A stretch of DNA of 64,000 nt from Leadbetterella sp031420365 (GTDB lineage Bacteria > Bacteroidota > Bacteroidia > Cytophagales > Spirosomataceae): the NCBI GenBank assembly GCA_031420365.1, contig JANOMP010000343.1, positions 1-64,000 on the forward strand, in the 5' to 3' direction. Below, piece by piece: positions 7,510 through 15,365 of this stretch. Below the pieces are notes generated by a model, which did not search any database, was not told the origin of the DNA, and saw only the letters and a program-made list of their open reading frames with translations. The position numbers and the translations under genes are program-made. Positions within the stretch are counted from its first letter, which is position 1; each line of letters opens with the position of its first letter.

Positions 7510-8517
7510 ATGCCCAAAATTGTCACTTTCGGAGAAATTTTAATGCGACTTTCCACACCTGGATTTCAAAAAATATCCCAAGCTGAAACTTTTGACTGCA
7601 CTTTTGGCGGTACTGAAATGAATGTGGCCGCAGCATTGGTAAATTTTGGTTTTGAAGCAACTCATGTGGGAGTTTTCCCCGACAATTCCATAGGTAAAAA
7701 AGCTAAGGCATTTATTAGAAAACTAGGTATTTCTGATAAAGAGATAGTTTTAAATGGCAAACGAATGGGATTGTTTTTTTTAGAAACAGGTGCGGTAAGT
7801 AGAGCAAGTCAAATTGTTTATGATAGAGCAGATTCTGCTTTTGCCAATCTCAACCCATCGTGGTTTGATTGGAATGAGATTTTGAAAGATGCAGATTGGT
7901 TCCATTGGTGTGGCATAACTCCAGCTGTGGGCGAAGCCCCTGCAAAAGCTTTGCTTGAAGCACTAAAAGTGGCTAAAAAACTTGGGATAAAGGTATCTTC
8001 TGATATTTATTATAGGAGCAATCTCTGGAACTATGGTAAAACTCCTCAAGAAATATTGCCTGAATTAGCCTCATATTCTAATGTAATTTTGGCAAGTAGG
8101 AAAAATATTGAGGAAATTTTCGGAATTAGTTCAGAAGAGGAAAAAGGAAAGTTTCAAGACACCTGCAAAAAACTGATGGAACATTATCATAACATAGAAA
8201 AGGTAATAGACACCGAACGTATTCAGATCTCTGCTTCGCATAACCGCATGAATGCCAGGATGTTTACTAAAGAAGAATATTTTAAAACAGGAAATTTAGA
8301 TATTACACACATAGTGGACAGAGTGGGAACAGGCGATGCATTTTTGGGTGGATTTATTTACGGGCAGTTGGTGTATGGCGACAATTTAAAATCTCTAGAG
8401 TTTGGCAACGCATCTAGTGCATTAAAACATACTATACCCGGGGACCAAAATTTAGTAGATGTGGCCGAGATAGAAAATTTGATGCTTGGCGATATGAGTG
8501 GTAAATTAAAAAGATAA
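7510..8517 (+). CDS. kdgK: 2-keto-3-deoxygluconate kinase (PfkB family)
   Basis: This 335-aa ribokinase/PfkB sugar kinase has the N-terminal substrate-binding signature GGTEMNVAAALVNFG. The C-terminal ATP/anion-hole signature is VDRVGTGDAFLGGF, whose Asp is the catalytic base. It likely phosphorylates KDG to KDPG; the substrate is inferred from its place 39 bp after uxuA and from likeness to KdgK. The frame extends back to a TTG at 7486, but the ATG at 7510 (MPKIVTFGEILMRLS) is the usual family start. A second PfkB kinase at 39.1 kb is a separate subfamily. Confidence 0.85.
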   Translation: MPKIVTFGEILMRLSTPGFQKISQAETFDCTFGGTEMNVAAALVNFGFEATHVGVFPDNSIGKKAKAFIRKLGISDKEIVLNGKRMGLFFLETGAVSRASQIVYDRADSAFANLNPSWFDWNEILKDADWFHWCGITPAVGEAPAKALLEALKVAKKLGIKVSSDIYYRSNLWNYGKTPQEILPELASYSNVILASRKNIEEIFGISSEEEKGKFQDTCKKLMEHYHNIEKVIDTERIQISASHNRMNARMFTKEEYFKTGNLDITHIVDRVGTGDAFLGGFIYGQLVYGDNLKSLEFGNASSALKHTIPGDQNLVDVAEIENLMLGDMSGKLKR

Positions 8518-8547
8518 TAAAAAAGACAGTATGTAAAACTTACTGCC
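8517..8547 (-). terminator. Terminator between kdgK and the LRR gene
   Basis: The hairpin CAGTA-t-GT-aaa-AC-t-TACTG is followed on the minus strand by GTC and a run of T, suiting the convergent LRR gene. On the plus strand only a weak T run follows, so termination of kdgK is less sure. Confidence 0.5.
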
Positions 8548-8588
8548 TTTGTTGATAAAAACTATTACTCTATAATACTATTCTTTGC

Positions 8589-9233
8589 CTAAAACTCAAT
8601 TCTAAATGCATAGTTTGAGGGTACATTTAGATATGAATTTCTATTAATTGGATTATTTTTTAAGTCTAAATATTTTAAACTTTTTAAGTTTTTAACCTCT
8701 TTTGGAACATATCTTAGGAGATTACCACTCAAATACAAATTTTCTAAGAATTTTAGTTGATTAATACTTTCTGGTATTCGTACTATCTTATCGTTTTCTA
8801 AATGCAGCGTCTTCAACCTTGGAAGTTTAGATAAAATTTTTAGATTCTCATCTAAGGCTATATTTGATTCGTTGTCTAAAAAAAGTTCTTTCAAGTTTTC
8901 TAAATTAGAGAAATTTACTGGCAAAACATTGAAATCATTGCCACCCAAATCTAATACCTCTAATTTTTTTAGACTAAAAATCTCTTCTGGAATTAACTTT
9001 AGATGATCGTTTCTAATACTCAAATACCTAAGATTTTTAAATTTATCTATACCTATTGGAAAATTCTCGAAATGTTGTTGACTTAAATTTAACCTTTTTA
9101 CTTTTTCAGGCTCTTTTAACGCCAATTTAATATCGGTATATTCAATCTCTTGAGAAGTGGGCACTTCTATTTGAGCTTGTAGAAAACCGCATGAAAAAAT
9201 CCAAAATAAAAATGCCCAGCTAATTATTTTCAT
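8589..9233 (-). CDS. Secreted leucine-rich-repeat protein
   Basis: This 214-aa protein has a signal peptide (MKIISWAFLFWIFSCGFLQA). About six leucine-rich repeats of roughly 23 residues follow, of the form LxxLxxLxLxxNxLxxLPxxIxxLKxL, for example LEVLDLGGNDFNVLP and LENLYLSGNLLRYVP. Such repeats form curved binding surfaces in periplasmic or surface proteins; the partner is unknown. A GTG at 9251 could add six residues, but the ATG at 9233 gives the better signal peptide. It is convergent with kdgK, and the DUF2490 remnant lies upstream on the same strand. Confidence 0.8.
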   Translation of the reverse strand: MKIISWAFLFWIFSCGFLQAQIEVPTSQEIEYTDIKLALKEPEKVKRLNLSQQHFENFPIGIDKFKNLRYLSIRNDHLKLIPEEIFSLKKLEVLDLGGNDFNVLPVNFSNLENLKELFLDNESNIALDENLKILSKLPRLKTLHLENDKIVRIPESINQLKFLENLYLSGNLLRYVPKEVKNLKSLKYLDLKNNPINRNSYLNVPSNYAFRIEF

Positions 9234-9262
9234 TATTAAGCTACAAATCACTTATTTACTTC

Positions 9263-9531
9263 CTACTTAAACTTAAAGAGCCTTTTAAAAAGGTTATTGT
9301 TATTCTCAGTTAAATTATAACCAATTCCGGTTCTAAGCAACAACTGTTGGGTGTCGCCTATGAAATTATAATTTCTATATTGAATCTCATTATGCCAGTT
9401 CCATTTTTTTATTTATTGCTTGACTTCCAAAGTATATCCAACAATTCCCAATCTCTGATTTTTTGGGCTAAACAATAACTTAAACTAAAACATGATAGTA
9501 TAAAAATCGTAAGCGTTTTTTTAAGTTTCAA
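9263..9531 (-). pseudogene. Decayed DUF2490-family gene
   Basis: Reading the minus strand from a TTG at 9531 gives a signal peptide (LTIFILSCFSLSYCLAQ) and then KIRDWEL, after which the frame breaks. FGSQAINKK appears in another frame. A third frame gives WNWHNEIQYRNYNFIGD followed by QQLLLRTGIGYNLTENNNN and a short unrelated tail ending in TAG at 9263-9265. At least two frameshifts and loss of the C-terminal half make it non-functional. The motif order is that of DUF2490 outer-membrane proteins; an intact paralogue lies at 14654-15346. The IS element about 270 bp away suggests local rearrangement. Confidence 0.7.
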
Positions 9532-9569
9532 TTTTTATAAGGTCTTAATCAGCAAAATCTCTGTCGCTT

Positions 9570-9731
9570 TTAAATTTTTTTTTTCTGAAATTTCTGCCTA
9601 CACCAAGCAAGAAGATTTCTACATTCCTCCTCTGAAAACTGCCTCAGGGCCTTTCTGAGTTCCTTTCTAAAAATTTTTGGCTCAAAATGTACTTTCTCCA
9701 GTATAATTTTTGAATATTCAAAAATGCTCAT
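9570..9731 (-). CDS. Conserved 53-residue protein
   Basis: A short frame runs from the ATG at 9729-9731 to the TAA at 9570-9572. It begins MSIFEYSKIILEKVHFEPKI and contains FRKELRKALRQFSEEECRNL and LLAWCRQKFQ. I recall very similar tiny proteins (MSVFDYSKxILEKVSFDxxLFxKELRKAL) widely in Bacteroidota, often annotated only as hypothetical. It is highly charged and predicted helical, with no signal peptide. The function is unknown. It sits between the IS terminator and the DUF2490 remnant. Confidence 0.7.
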   Translation of the reverse strand: MSIFEYSKIILEKVHFEPKIFRKELRKALRQFSEEECRNLLAWCRQKFQKKKI

Positions 9732-9758
9732 ATTTATTTTGATTATTTAAGGTTTAAC

Positions 9759-9793
9759 AAAAAAGGGGAATCTGCAAAATGTTACTCCCCTTT
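9759..9793 (-). terminator. Intrinsic terminator downstream of the IS element
   Basis: On the minus strand the stem AAAGGGGA / TCCCCTTT encloses a loop of about 16 nt and runs into six T. It stops transposase transcription before the 53-residue gene. Confidence 0.7.
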
Positions 9794-9803
9794 CGGACTA
9801 ATG

Positions 9804-9824
9804 AATTGTCTGTAATTAAGTTTT
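9804..9824 (+). repeat. Left terminal inverted repeat of the IS
   Basis: This 21-bp arm matches the right arm at 18 of 21 positions. The transposase stop codon (9816-9818) lies inside it. Confidence 0.65.
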
Positions 9825-11012
9825 ACAATTTGGCAATATTGTATAGTTCCATTCTCCATGAAATAAATGTCTTTTAATGTTGATTTTTTCAATGTCACTT
9901 TTAGATACTTTAATACCTTTTTGATATTTATGTTCGTCTAATTCAGCAATCACCCTCATTCCTTTGGTTGTTTTTACAGAACCGATAAGATTAACAACTA
10001 TCTCATAGCTTTCTAAAGGTATTCCTTTCCAATTTAATGAAATTTGAGAAAATAATCGATGTTCGATTTTATTCCATTTGCTAGTACCCGGGGGGAAATG
10101 ACAAACGGTAATTTGCATATTTGTTTGGTTTGAAAAATTTTGCAATTCTTTTTTCCAAAGATGCAATCGATATCCATTACTTCCGCCACCATCCGCATTG
10201 ATTAATAATTTTCGTTGATTGGGATATGTTAATTTTCCCATACAATTCCACCATTTTCGAATACTTTCTACAGCAAACTCTCCAGTGTCGCAACTTTTCC
10301 CAACGTTGACAAAGCCGTTATTTTCGCCTATGTCATACACTCCTGGTGTAGCCTTTTCAGTCCCAAAATCATGCCCTTCAACTTCTCTAGGGTCTTTTTT
10401 TGGACGATATTCTTTGCCATTGTTTTTATAGTTACCAATCAATTCTTTCTTTTTTGTGTCAACGGAAATCACGGGCATGTTTCTTTCTAAAAATCTATTA
10501 GACAGATTGTTAATGTATTCAAATTGAGCGTTCCTGTCTATGTGTTGGTTGCCTTCCAACATTTTAGAGTTTGATTGTAAACTATATCCGAGCTCGTGCA
10601 ACAACTCTCCAACTACTGTTTTCCCTATAATATACCCTTGCTTTTTAAGCTCAGACTCTATCGTTCGTATGCTTTTGCAAGTCCAACGCAAAGGAGATTC
10701 AGGGCATCCTCTTGTAACTGGCTCTACCAATGATTCCAATGCCTCTAAAAGTTTGTCATTTTTAACGGTGAGTTTTTTTCTTCCACCTCCTTTGACTCTC
10801 GTTTTAACCACATTTTTTTTAATATCTGCTAGTGGCAATGCCAATTCTTTTATGCCCTGTATAATGGTAGGCCTTGAAACATTGGAAAGTTTAGAAATGA
10901 TACTATTGCCACCATAACCTATCTTTTTTGCCTCTGACCCAAGATATAAACGTTTTTGTTTTTCGTCTAAATGAGGAAGCATTTCTTTTATTGCAAGTTC
11001 TAGTTTTTCCAT
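9816..11012 (-). CDS. ISAzo13-family DDE transposase
   Basis: This 398-aa transposase is of the ISAzo13/Rhodopirellula type. The N-terminal third holds a helix-turn-helix (GGNSIISKLSNVSRPTIIQG) and the family segment RGCPESPLRWTCKSIRTIE. The catalytic triad is visible as D in ISVDTKKKELIG, D in INADGGGSNGYR, and E in PGTSKWNKIEHRLF. The frame is intact and full length, so the element may still move. It is transcribed on the minus strand away from the 152-aa hypothetical gene, and a terminator follows at 9759-9793. Confidence 0.93.
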   Translation of the reverse strand: MEKLELAIKEMLPHLDEKQKRLYLGSEAKKIGYGGNSIISKLSNVSRPTIIQGIKELALPLADIKKNVVKTRVKGGGRKKLTVKNDKLLEALESLVEPVTRGCPESPLRWTCKSIRTIESELKKQGYIIGKTVVGELLHELGYSLQSNSKMLEGNQHIDRNAQFEYINNLSNRFLERNMPVISVDTKKKELIGNYKNNGKEYRPKKDPREVEGHDFGTEKATPGVYDIGENNGFVNVGKSCDTGEFAVESIRKWWNCMGKLTYPNQRKLLINADGGGSNGYRLHLWKKELQNFSNQTNMQITVCHFPPGTSKWNKIEHRLFSQISLNWKGIPLESYEIVVNLIGSVKTTKGMRVIAELDEHKYQKGIKVSKSDIEKINIKRHLFHGEWNYTILPNCKT

Positions 11013-11045
11013 ACTACAATGATACGTAAAATATTTATTAGTTAC

Positions 11046-11066
11046 AAAAGTTATTTACGGACAATT
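11046..11066 (-). repeat. Right terminal inverted repeat of the IS
   Basis: This arm lies 34 bp upstream of the transposase start and is the inverted partner of 9804-9824. Confidence 0.65.
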
Positions 11067-11103
11067 ACGTACTCTAAATTAACTTTAAAAAATAATTTAA
11101 TTA

Positions 11104-11562
11104 TTATTGAATTGATTCGGTCGGGAATATATTCTTTTCTTTTCCATTCTTTTCTTTCCTTTGTTTCTCTTTAATAATTTCTAATTTTTTGTTTAAATTA
11201 TTAGGGGCTTGTTCTTGTTGGTTACTTTTTAAAGTAGAAGAAAAACCACTTGTTTTATAGTTTCTGCCAGACACTTTAAAATTTGATAACTCTGACTCAT
11301 TTGAAACATAAATAGGCCTTAATACCAACTCATTAACGATTTGAGAAGCGGGAACTTTATAATTGGCAGAAGAAGAACTGGCCAAAATAGACCCAGAATC
11401 ACTGGCTTGATTTACAAACATTTGCACTTTACTTTTTTCATTTTGTTTAAAGTGGCTCGGTTGTTTATAGTTATGCAAAGAGCCTAAATTGCTGCTTTGT
11501 GCAAATGAACTTGCGTAGCCAAAAATTACAAGTCCCATAATTAATTTTACTATTTTTTTCAT
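11104..11562 (-). CDS. Secreted hypothetical protein, 152 aa
   Basis: I do not recognise this protein. It has a clear signal peptide (MKKIVKLIMGLVIFGYASSF, cleavage near AQS). A low-complexity Ser/Asn/Lys-rich mature part follows, with a Lys/Glu-rich tail (KLEIIKEKQRKEKNGKEK). There are no cysteines and no repeats. It is 29 bp downstream of the prohibitin-like gene on the same strand and ends about 38 bp from the IS right repeat, so it may be transcribed with the prohibitin. The function is unknown. Confidence 0.6.
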   Translation of the reverse strand: MKKIVKLIMGLVIFGYASSFAQSSNLGSLHNYKQPSHFKQNEKSKVQMFVNQASDSGSILASSSSANYKVPASQIVNELVLRPIYVSNESELSNFKVSGRNYKTSGFSSTLKSNQQEQAPNNLNKKLEIIKEKQRKEKNGKEKNIFPTESIQ

Positions 11563-11591
11563 TGTTGTACTTATTAAAAGAAATTTAAAAT

Positions 11592-12371
11592 TTATTTATC
11601 AGTGTTGACTATTAAAGGCTGATCAGCACTTGTAATAATGACCTTTGCGTTTGGCGAGTTAGATAATTTATTAAAGGCTTCTATTGCCTTAAATCTAATT
11701 AAAAGTGGAGTAAGCCCTTCTGCGACAATTTTTTGTGCATCTCTTATTCCCTCAGCTTCTATGATTAACCTTTTTGCTTCTTGGCGTTCTTTATCCAAAA
11801 CAAACTGCATTCTTTGCGAGTCTTGCTCGGCTTCAAGTTTATCTTCAATAGCCTTAGTAAGTCCTGGAGGCAAAACAATACTTTTCAGCAAAACCGATTC
11901 TACTATAAAGCCTCGATCTTTAAGAGAAGTCATCATAAGTTCTTTTATAGACTTTTCTATCACTGACCTTTGACCGGTATGCATGTCTTTGGCAAAATAT
12001 TGAGATGAAATATTTGCTACTGCAGATCTAAAAACTGGCAGTACTACCACTTGCTCATAATTCCTTCCTAGTTTCTCTATCACTTTTGGAGCATAGCTAC
12101 CCTCCATACGATATAGTATAGAAACATCCGATTGCACCGTAAGACCTTCTTTTGATGGAAGTGGCACTCTTACCTCCATGTTCATGGTGCGGGTAGGCAG
12201 TTTAATTATAGAGGTAGTAAATGGATTATACCCTCTAGCTCCTTCCATTAATGGTTCTGCTTTTATTTTGCCAAAAGAACGTTTTACCCCAACTTCACCC
12301 TGTCTAATTACTGTACAGCTACCTAATATACTTGCCATTGCTAAAACAGCTATCAATTCTCTTTTTTTCAT
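11592..12371 (-). CDS. Prohibitin-family (SPFH/Band 7) lipoprotein
   Basis: This 259-aa SPFH protein starts with a lipobox signal (ILGSC, Cys19) in place of a membrane helix, so it is probably lipid-anchored in the cell envelope. The band 7 domain covers about residues 22-190, with RQGEVGVKRSFGKI at the start and LPPGLTKAIEDKLEAEQDSQ leading into a coiled coil. Prohibitins form ring scaffolds that influence membrane proteolysis and organisation. The gene follows the histidine kinase by about 100 bp on the same strand. A perfect 9-bp inverted repeat lies 20 bp before its ATG. Confidence 0.85.
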   Translation of the reverse strand: MKKRELIAVLAMASILGSCTVIRQGEVGVKRSFGKIKAEPLMEGARGYNPFTTSIIKLPTRTMNMEVRVPLPSKEGLTVQSDVSILYRMEGSYAPKVIEKLGRNYEQVVVLPVFRSAVANISSQYFAKDMHTGQRSVIEKSIKELMMTSLKDRGFIVESVLLKSIVLPPGLTKAIEDKLEAEQDSQRMQFVLDKERQEAKRLIIEAEGIRDAQKIVAEGLTPLLIRFKAIEAFNKLSNSPNAKVIITSADQPLIVNTDK

Positions 12372-12390
12372 TTGTATTTGTGTTTAAATA

Positions 12391-12410
12391 ATGTCTTAAT
12401 CTTAAGACAT
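12391..12410. promoter_or_regulatory. Perfect 9-bp inverted repeat upstream of the prohibitin gene
   Basis: ATGTCTTAA-TC-TTAAGACAT starts 20 bp before the prohibitin ATG and lies 62 bp past the histidine-kinase stop. It lacks a following T run, so it reads better as an operator than as a terminator. Confidence 0.4.
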
Positions 12411-12471
12411 TACAAACTTAATACCCATATATTAGTTTGGGCTTAAGCTAAAATTAGAAAAATATTAGATT

Positions 12472-13821
12472 TTATTTGGGCAAAACCACTTCTATTACAA
12501 CTCCCTCTTTTTCAGTAGATTGAATAGAAATATTGCCATTATGAAGTTCAATAATGCGTTTGGTGAGCGAAAGCCCAATCCCATGGCCTTTGGTAGTTTT
12601 AGAGTTAGAGCCTCTCACAAAAGGGTCAAAGATTGATAGTAACTCTTTAGAAGATATTACTTTGCTTTTATTTTTGAACTGCAAATTAATTTCATTGGCT
12701 TTATTTGTCACTTGTATATCAATAATATGGTCTGGTGAATACCTTATACCATTTTCCATTAGATTAAAAAAGGCAGTATATAGTAGTTGGGCATTCCCCA
12801 ATAACTCAGGAATTATATCTTGATTGTCATCAAAAGTTATTCGAATCACACTGTTACTATTCTTTTTTAAAACTTCATTTCTAACTCTGGAAATTTTATC
12901 TAAAATATTAACTAAGGAACGATTTTGGTTATCAATTTGAATGGAGGTAAGGTCTAAAAGGTTATTGCTAAGCTTATTGAGTTGTTTTACATCGTCCAAT
13001 ACAGAGGTAATCATCAATTTCATTTCATCCGGACTGTCGTTGGCTAAAAGCGAGACCTGGATTTGACCTGTTATAGAAGTGAGTGGAGTTCTAAGCTCAT
13101 GGGATGCATTAGAAACAAATGCCCTTTGCGATAAAAAAGCTTTTTGGAGTCTTTCCAACATTTGATTAAAGCGAATAGAGAGCTGTTCAAATTCGTCTTT
13201 TTTATTTCCTTCGTCGAGCCTTATGCCTAGTTCTGAACTTTTAATAGAGTCAATTTTTGAAATCATTTTATTGATAGGAAGTAGCATTCTTTTTACAAAA
13301 AGCCAACCTGCTAGCGAGCTTATAATAAGCATCACAAGTCCTCCAAAAATTAATATATATGCTAAATTTTGTTGTTTTCTTAACCCATATTTGTCTATTG
13401 CCGAAGCTAATACAATATAAATTTTATTGTTGTTTGTTGTAATTAATCCATATAACTCTCTTTCATTTTCTTTCCAAAAATAGGATTTATATTGTTTTAT
13501 TTTTTCAATATTACCATGATTAAAAACCAGCTGATCTTCCCCACTTTCATAAACTTCTTTATTATTATTATCATAAATAATAATTTCTTCATCAATTAAA
13601 GCAGTGAAGTTGTTTTTATCTAGAAGCTTTAAAAGATCTGGACTGATCTCATTTTTTTTAAAAAAAATTGTCGCAGCAGTTAGTGCTTCCTGCCTCAGCC
13701 GATTTTTACTTTCATTTTGTCTATTATTTTCACTTTGAAAAAAAATAATAAAACAAAAAATAAATACTAAAATAGTAAAAATAAAAATATAGATTGTTAT
13801 TAATCGAAAACGTATTGTCAT
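12472..13821 (-). CDS. Sensor histidine kinase
   Basis: This 449-aa membrane kinase has a first TM at about residues 7-28, a periplasmic sensor of about 125 residues, and a second TM near 153-175. A HAMP segment (MLLPINKMISKI) and a HisKA domain follow, with the phospho-accepting His in SNASHELRTPLTSI near residue 240. The HATPase domain has an N box (NLMENGIRYSP) and a G2 box (KGHGIGLSLTKRI). It overlaps the response regulator upstream by 4 bp, so the two form one system of the heavy-metal/OmpR class. The signal is unknown. The neighbours DUF2490, TerC and prohibitin suggest envelope or metal stress, an inference only. Confidence 0.93.
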   Translation of the reverse strand: MTIRFRLITIYIFIFTILVFIFCFIIFFQSENNRQNESKNRLRQEALTAATIFFKKNEISPDLLKLLDKNNFTALIDEEIIIYDNNNKEVYESGEDQLVFNHGNIEKIKQYKSYFWKENERELYGLITTNNNKIYIVLASAIDKYGLRKQQNLAYILIFGGLVMLIISSLAGWLFVKRMLLPINKMISKIDSIKSSELGIRLDEGNKKDEFEQLSIRFNQMLERLQKAFLSQRAFVSNASHELRTPLTSITGQIQVSLLANDSPDEMKLMITSVLDDVKQLNKLSNNLLDLTSIQIDNQNRSLVNILDKISRVRNEVLKKNSNSVIRITFDDNQDIIPELLGNAQLLYTAFFNLMENGIRYSPDHIIDIQVTNKANEINLQFKNKSKVISSKELLSIFDPFVRGSNSKTTKGHGIGLSLTKRIIELHNGNISIQSTEKEGVVIEVVLPK

Positions 13822-14510
13822 TTGTTTTTCAACATATAGCCCATGCCTACAATAGTATGAATTAGCTTATTTGAAGACTCTCTGTCGATTTTTTTCCTAA
13901 GGTAGTTTACATAAACTTCTATAAAATTAGTACCAGTATCAAAATTAATATCCCAGACTTTTTCAGCTATATCTACCTTAGAAACTACTCTTCCTTTGTT
14001 TCTCATTAAGTATTCTAGTAAGTTAAATTCTTTGGCAGTAAGACTGATAACCGTATTGTTTCGTCTTGCAACTTTCTCTTTTAAGTCTAACTGTAAATCG
14101 GCCACTTGAATCATACTTTCGACTTCTGCGGAAATGGGTTCTAAGCTACGTTTTAGTAAGGCTTTAATCCTAACGAGCAGTTCCAGAAAATCAAAAGGCT
14201 TTATTAAGTAATCGTCTGTACCCACTTCAAAACCTGATAGTTTATCACTTACGCTACCTAAAGCCGTTAGCATCAAGATGGGAATTTTTGAATTGGTTTC
14301 TCGAATTATTTTGCAAATTTCTATCCCACTCATGTCTGGTAATCCAATATCTAGAATCACTAGGTCATAGATATTTTCATTCAGCAAGTTTAATGCATCT
14401 CTCCCTGTCCCAGCAATATCTGCTATAAAGTTTTGTGTTTGAAGCCCTTTTTTTATAAACGTTGCTACTTTTTCTTCGTCTTCAACAATCAAAATATTTT
14501 TTGATTCCAT
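13818..14510 (-). CDS. OmpR/PhoB-family response regulator
   Basis: This 230-aa protein has a receiver domain (acidic patch VEDEE, phospho-acceptor in DLVILDIGLPDMSG near D53, LTALGS, and K in DYLIKPFDF). A winged-helix DNA-binding domain (about 130-230) ends VYVNYLRKKID and HTIVGMGYMLK. It partners the histidine kinase whose gene overlaps its stop by 4 bp. The 143-bp upstream gap before DUF2490 is AT-rich and probably holds the promoter. Confidence 0.94.
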   Translation of the reverse strand: MESKNILIVEDEEKVATFIKKGLQTQNFIADIAGTGRDALNLLNENIYDLVILDIGLPDMSGIEICKIIRETNSKIPILMLTALGSVSDKLSGFEVGTDDYLIKPFDFLELLVRIKALLKRSLEPISAEVESMIQVADLQLDLKEKVARRNNTVISLTAKEFNLLEYLMRNKGRVVSKVDIAEKVWDINFDTGTNFIEVYVNYLRKKIDRESSNKLIHTIVGMGYMLKNK

Positions 14511-14653
14511 GATATTATTCAGAATAAAAATTTATTTAAAAAATAAAAACCTATTATTTAATATTATCTGTTTATGATAACAATGTAAAAGTAAACGATA
14601 GAAATTAAAATGAAATTACAATAAAATTAGATTGTTATTAGAAAAAAAAGATA

Positions 14654-15346
14654 TTACTTTTTCTTTCTTAAGAATTCATGATAATAGCCAATTTGAAGGA
14701 AATTTTTACCTGTTTCATCATTTATCTTGTAGTCAAATTGAATCAGGTAGCCAAGCAATATGGTTGAGTGTTTTGCAACTTTGAAATTTAAATTAAAACT
14801 TGCCCTGTTTCTTTCAAAATAGGGAGCTAAGTTAGTAAAAAACAGTTCGTTATACGCTCCAATAGCTATTAAATTCTTTCCTTCTTTGTTTTTTAAAAGT
14901 GGATAAATCACACCTATCCTATTTCTAAATCTATTTCTATAGCCTGATGGAGAAAATCTAAATTCAGTCCGAAAACGATTTTCAATTTTAAAAGTATTGA
15001 TTTGCTGGGTTACTTGTATTTGTGGCCATAAACGAATCTCAGATCTGTTTTTAGGCAAAACAAAATCTCCACCTTCTCCATAAGTATCATATTTTCCTCC
15101 TGCTAAGGTAAATACAATTGCCTTTTGGGGATGAAAATTAATGCCGCCTTTAAATTCATGATAATTGTAATCGGTATAAAATTGTAAAGAACGCAATTGA
15201 GCTTCGCCAAAAGCACTCCATTTTTGATTTAATTTAAATTTAGCATTAAGAATATTCCATGACCCTGAGCCCTGAGATTTAGCACTTAAACTTGCTAAAA
15301 CAAATAGTGAAATCAGGTTAATTGACTTAAAAAAATCTGAATGCAT
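14654..15346 (-). CDS. DUF2490 family outer-membrane protein
   Basis: This 230-aa protein has a signal peptide (LISLFVLASLSAKSQ). Alternating aromatic strands typical of small beta-barrels follow. WNILNAKFKLNQKWSAFGEA and YNYHEFKGGINF near the start, and RNRFRNRIGVIYPL and YNELFFTNL later, match DUF2490. A TTG at 15358 would add four residues; the ATG at 15346 is preferred. It follows terC by 19 bp on the same strand, so the two are probably co-transcribed. The role is unknown. A broken paralogue lies at 9263-9531. Confidence 0.82.
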   Translation of the reverse strand: MHSDFFKSINLISLFVLASLSAKSQGSGSWNILNAKFKLNQKWSAFGEAQLRSLQFYTDYNYHEFKGGINFHPQKAIVFTLAGGKYDTYGEGGDFVLPKNRSEIRLWPQIQVTQQINTFKIENRFRTEFRFSPSGYRNRFRNRIGVIYPLLKNKEGKNLIAIGAYNELFFTNLAPYFERNRASFNLNFKVAKHSTILLGYLIQFDYKINDETGKNFLQIGYYHEFLRKKK

Positions 15347-15365
15347 TCGGTTTTTCAATAATAAA

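Larger units (their letters stand above)
9804..11066 (-). mobile_element. ISAzo13-family insertion sequence
   Basis: One transposase gene is bracketed by imperfect terminal inverted repeats of 21 bp with 18 matches: AATTGTCTGTAATTAAGTTTT at 9804 and AATTGTCCGTAAATAACTTTT read inward from 11066. The true ends may lie a few bases further out, since the flanks share some matching positions. No target duplication could be assigned. The left repeat covers the last codons and stop of the transposase. Confidence 0.7.

Noticed and set aside
102..11072. AATTACGTACT shared by the left-edge region (103-113) and the right flank of the ISAzo13 element (about 11063-11073)
   Set aside because: An 11-bp match between two AT-rich sites is expected by chance in 64 kb, and the element ends are not fixed.
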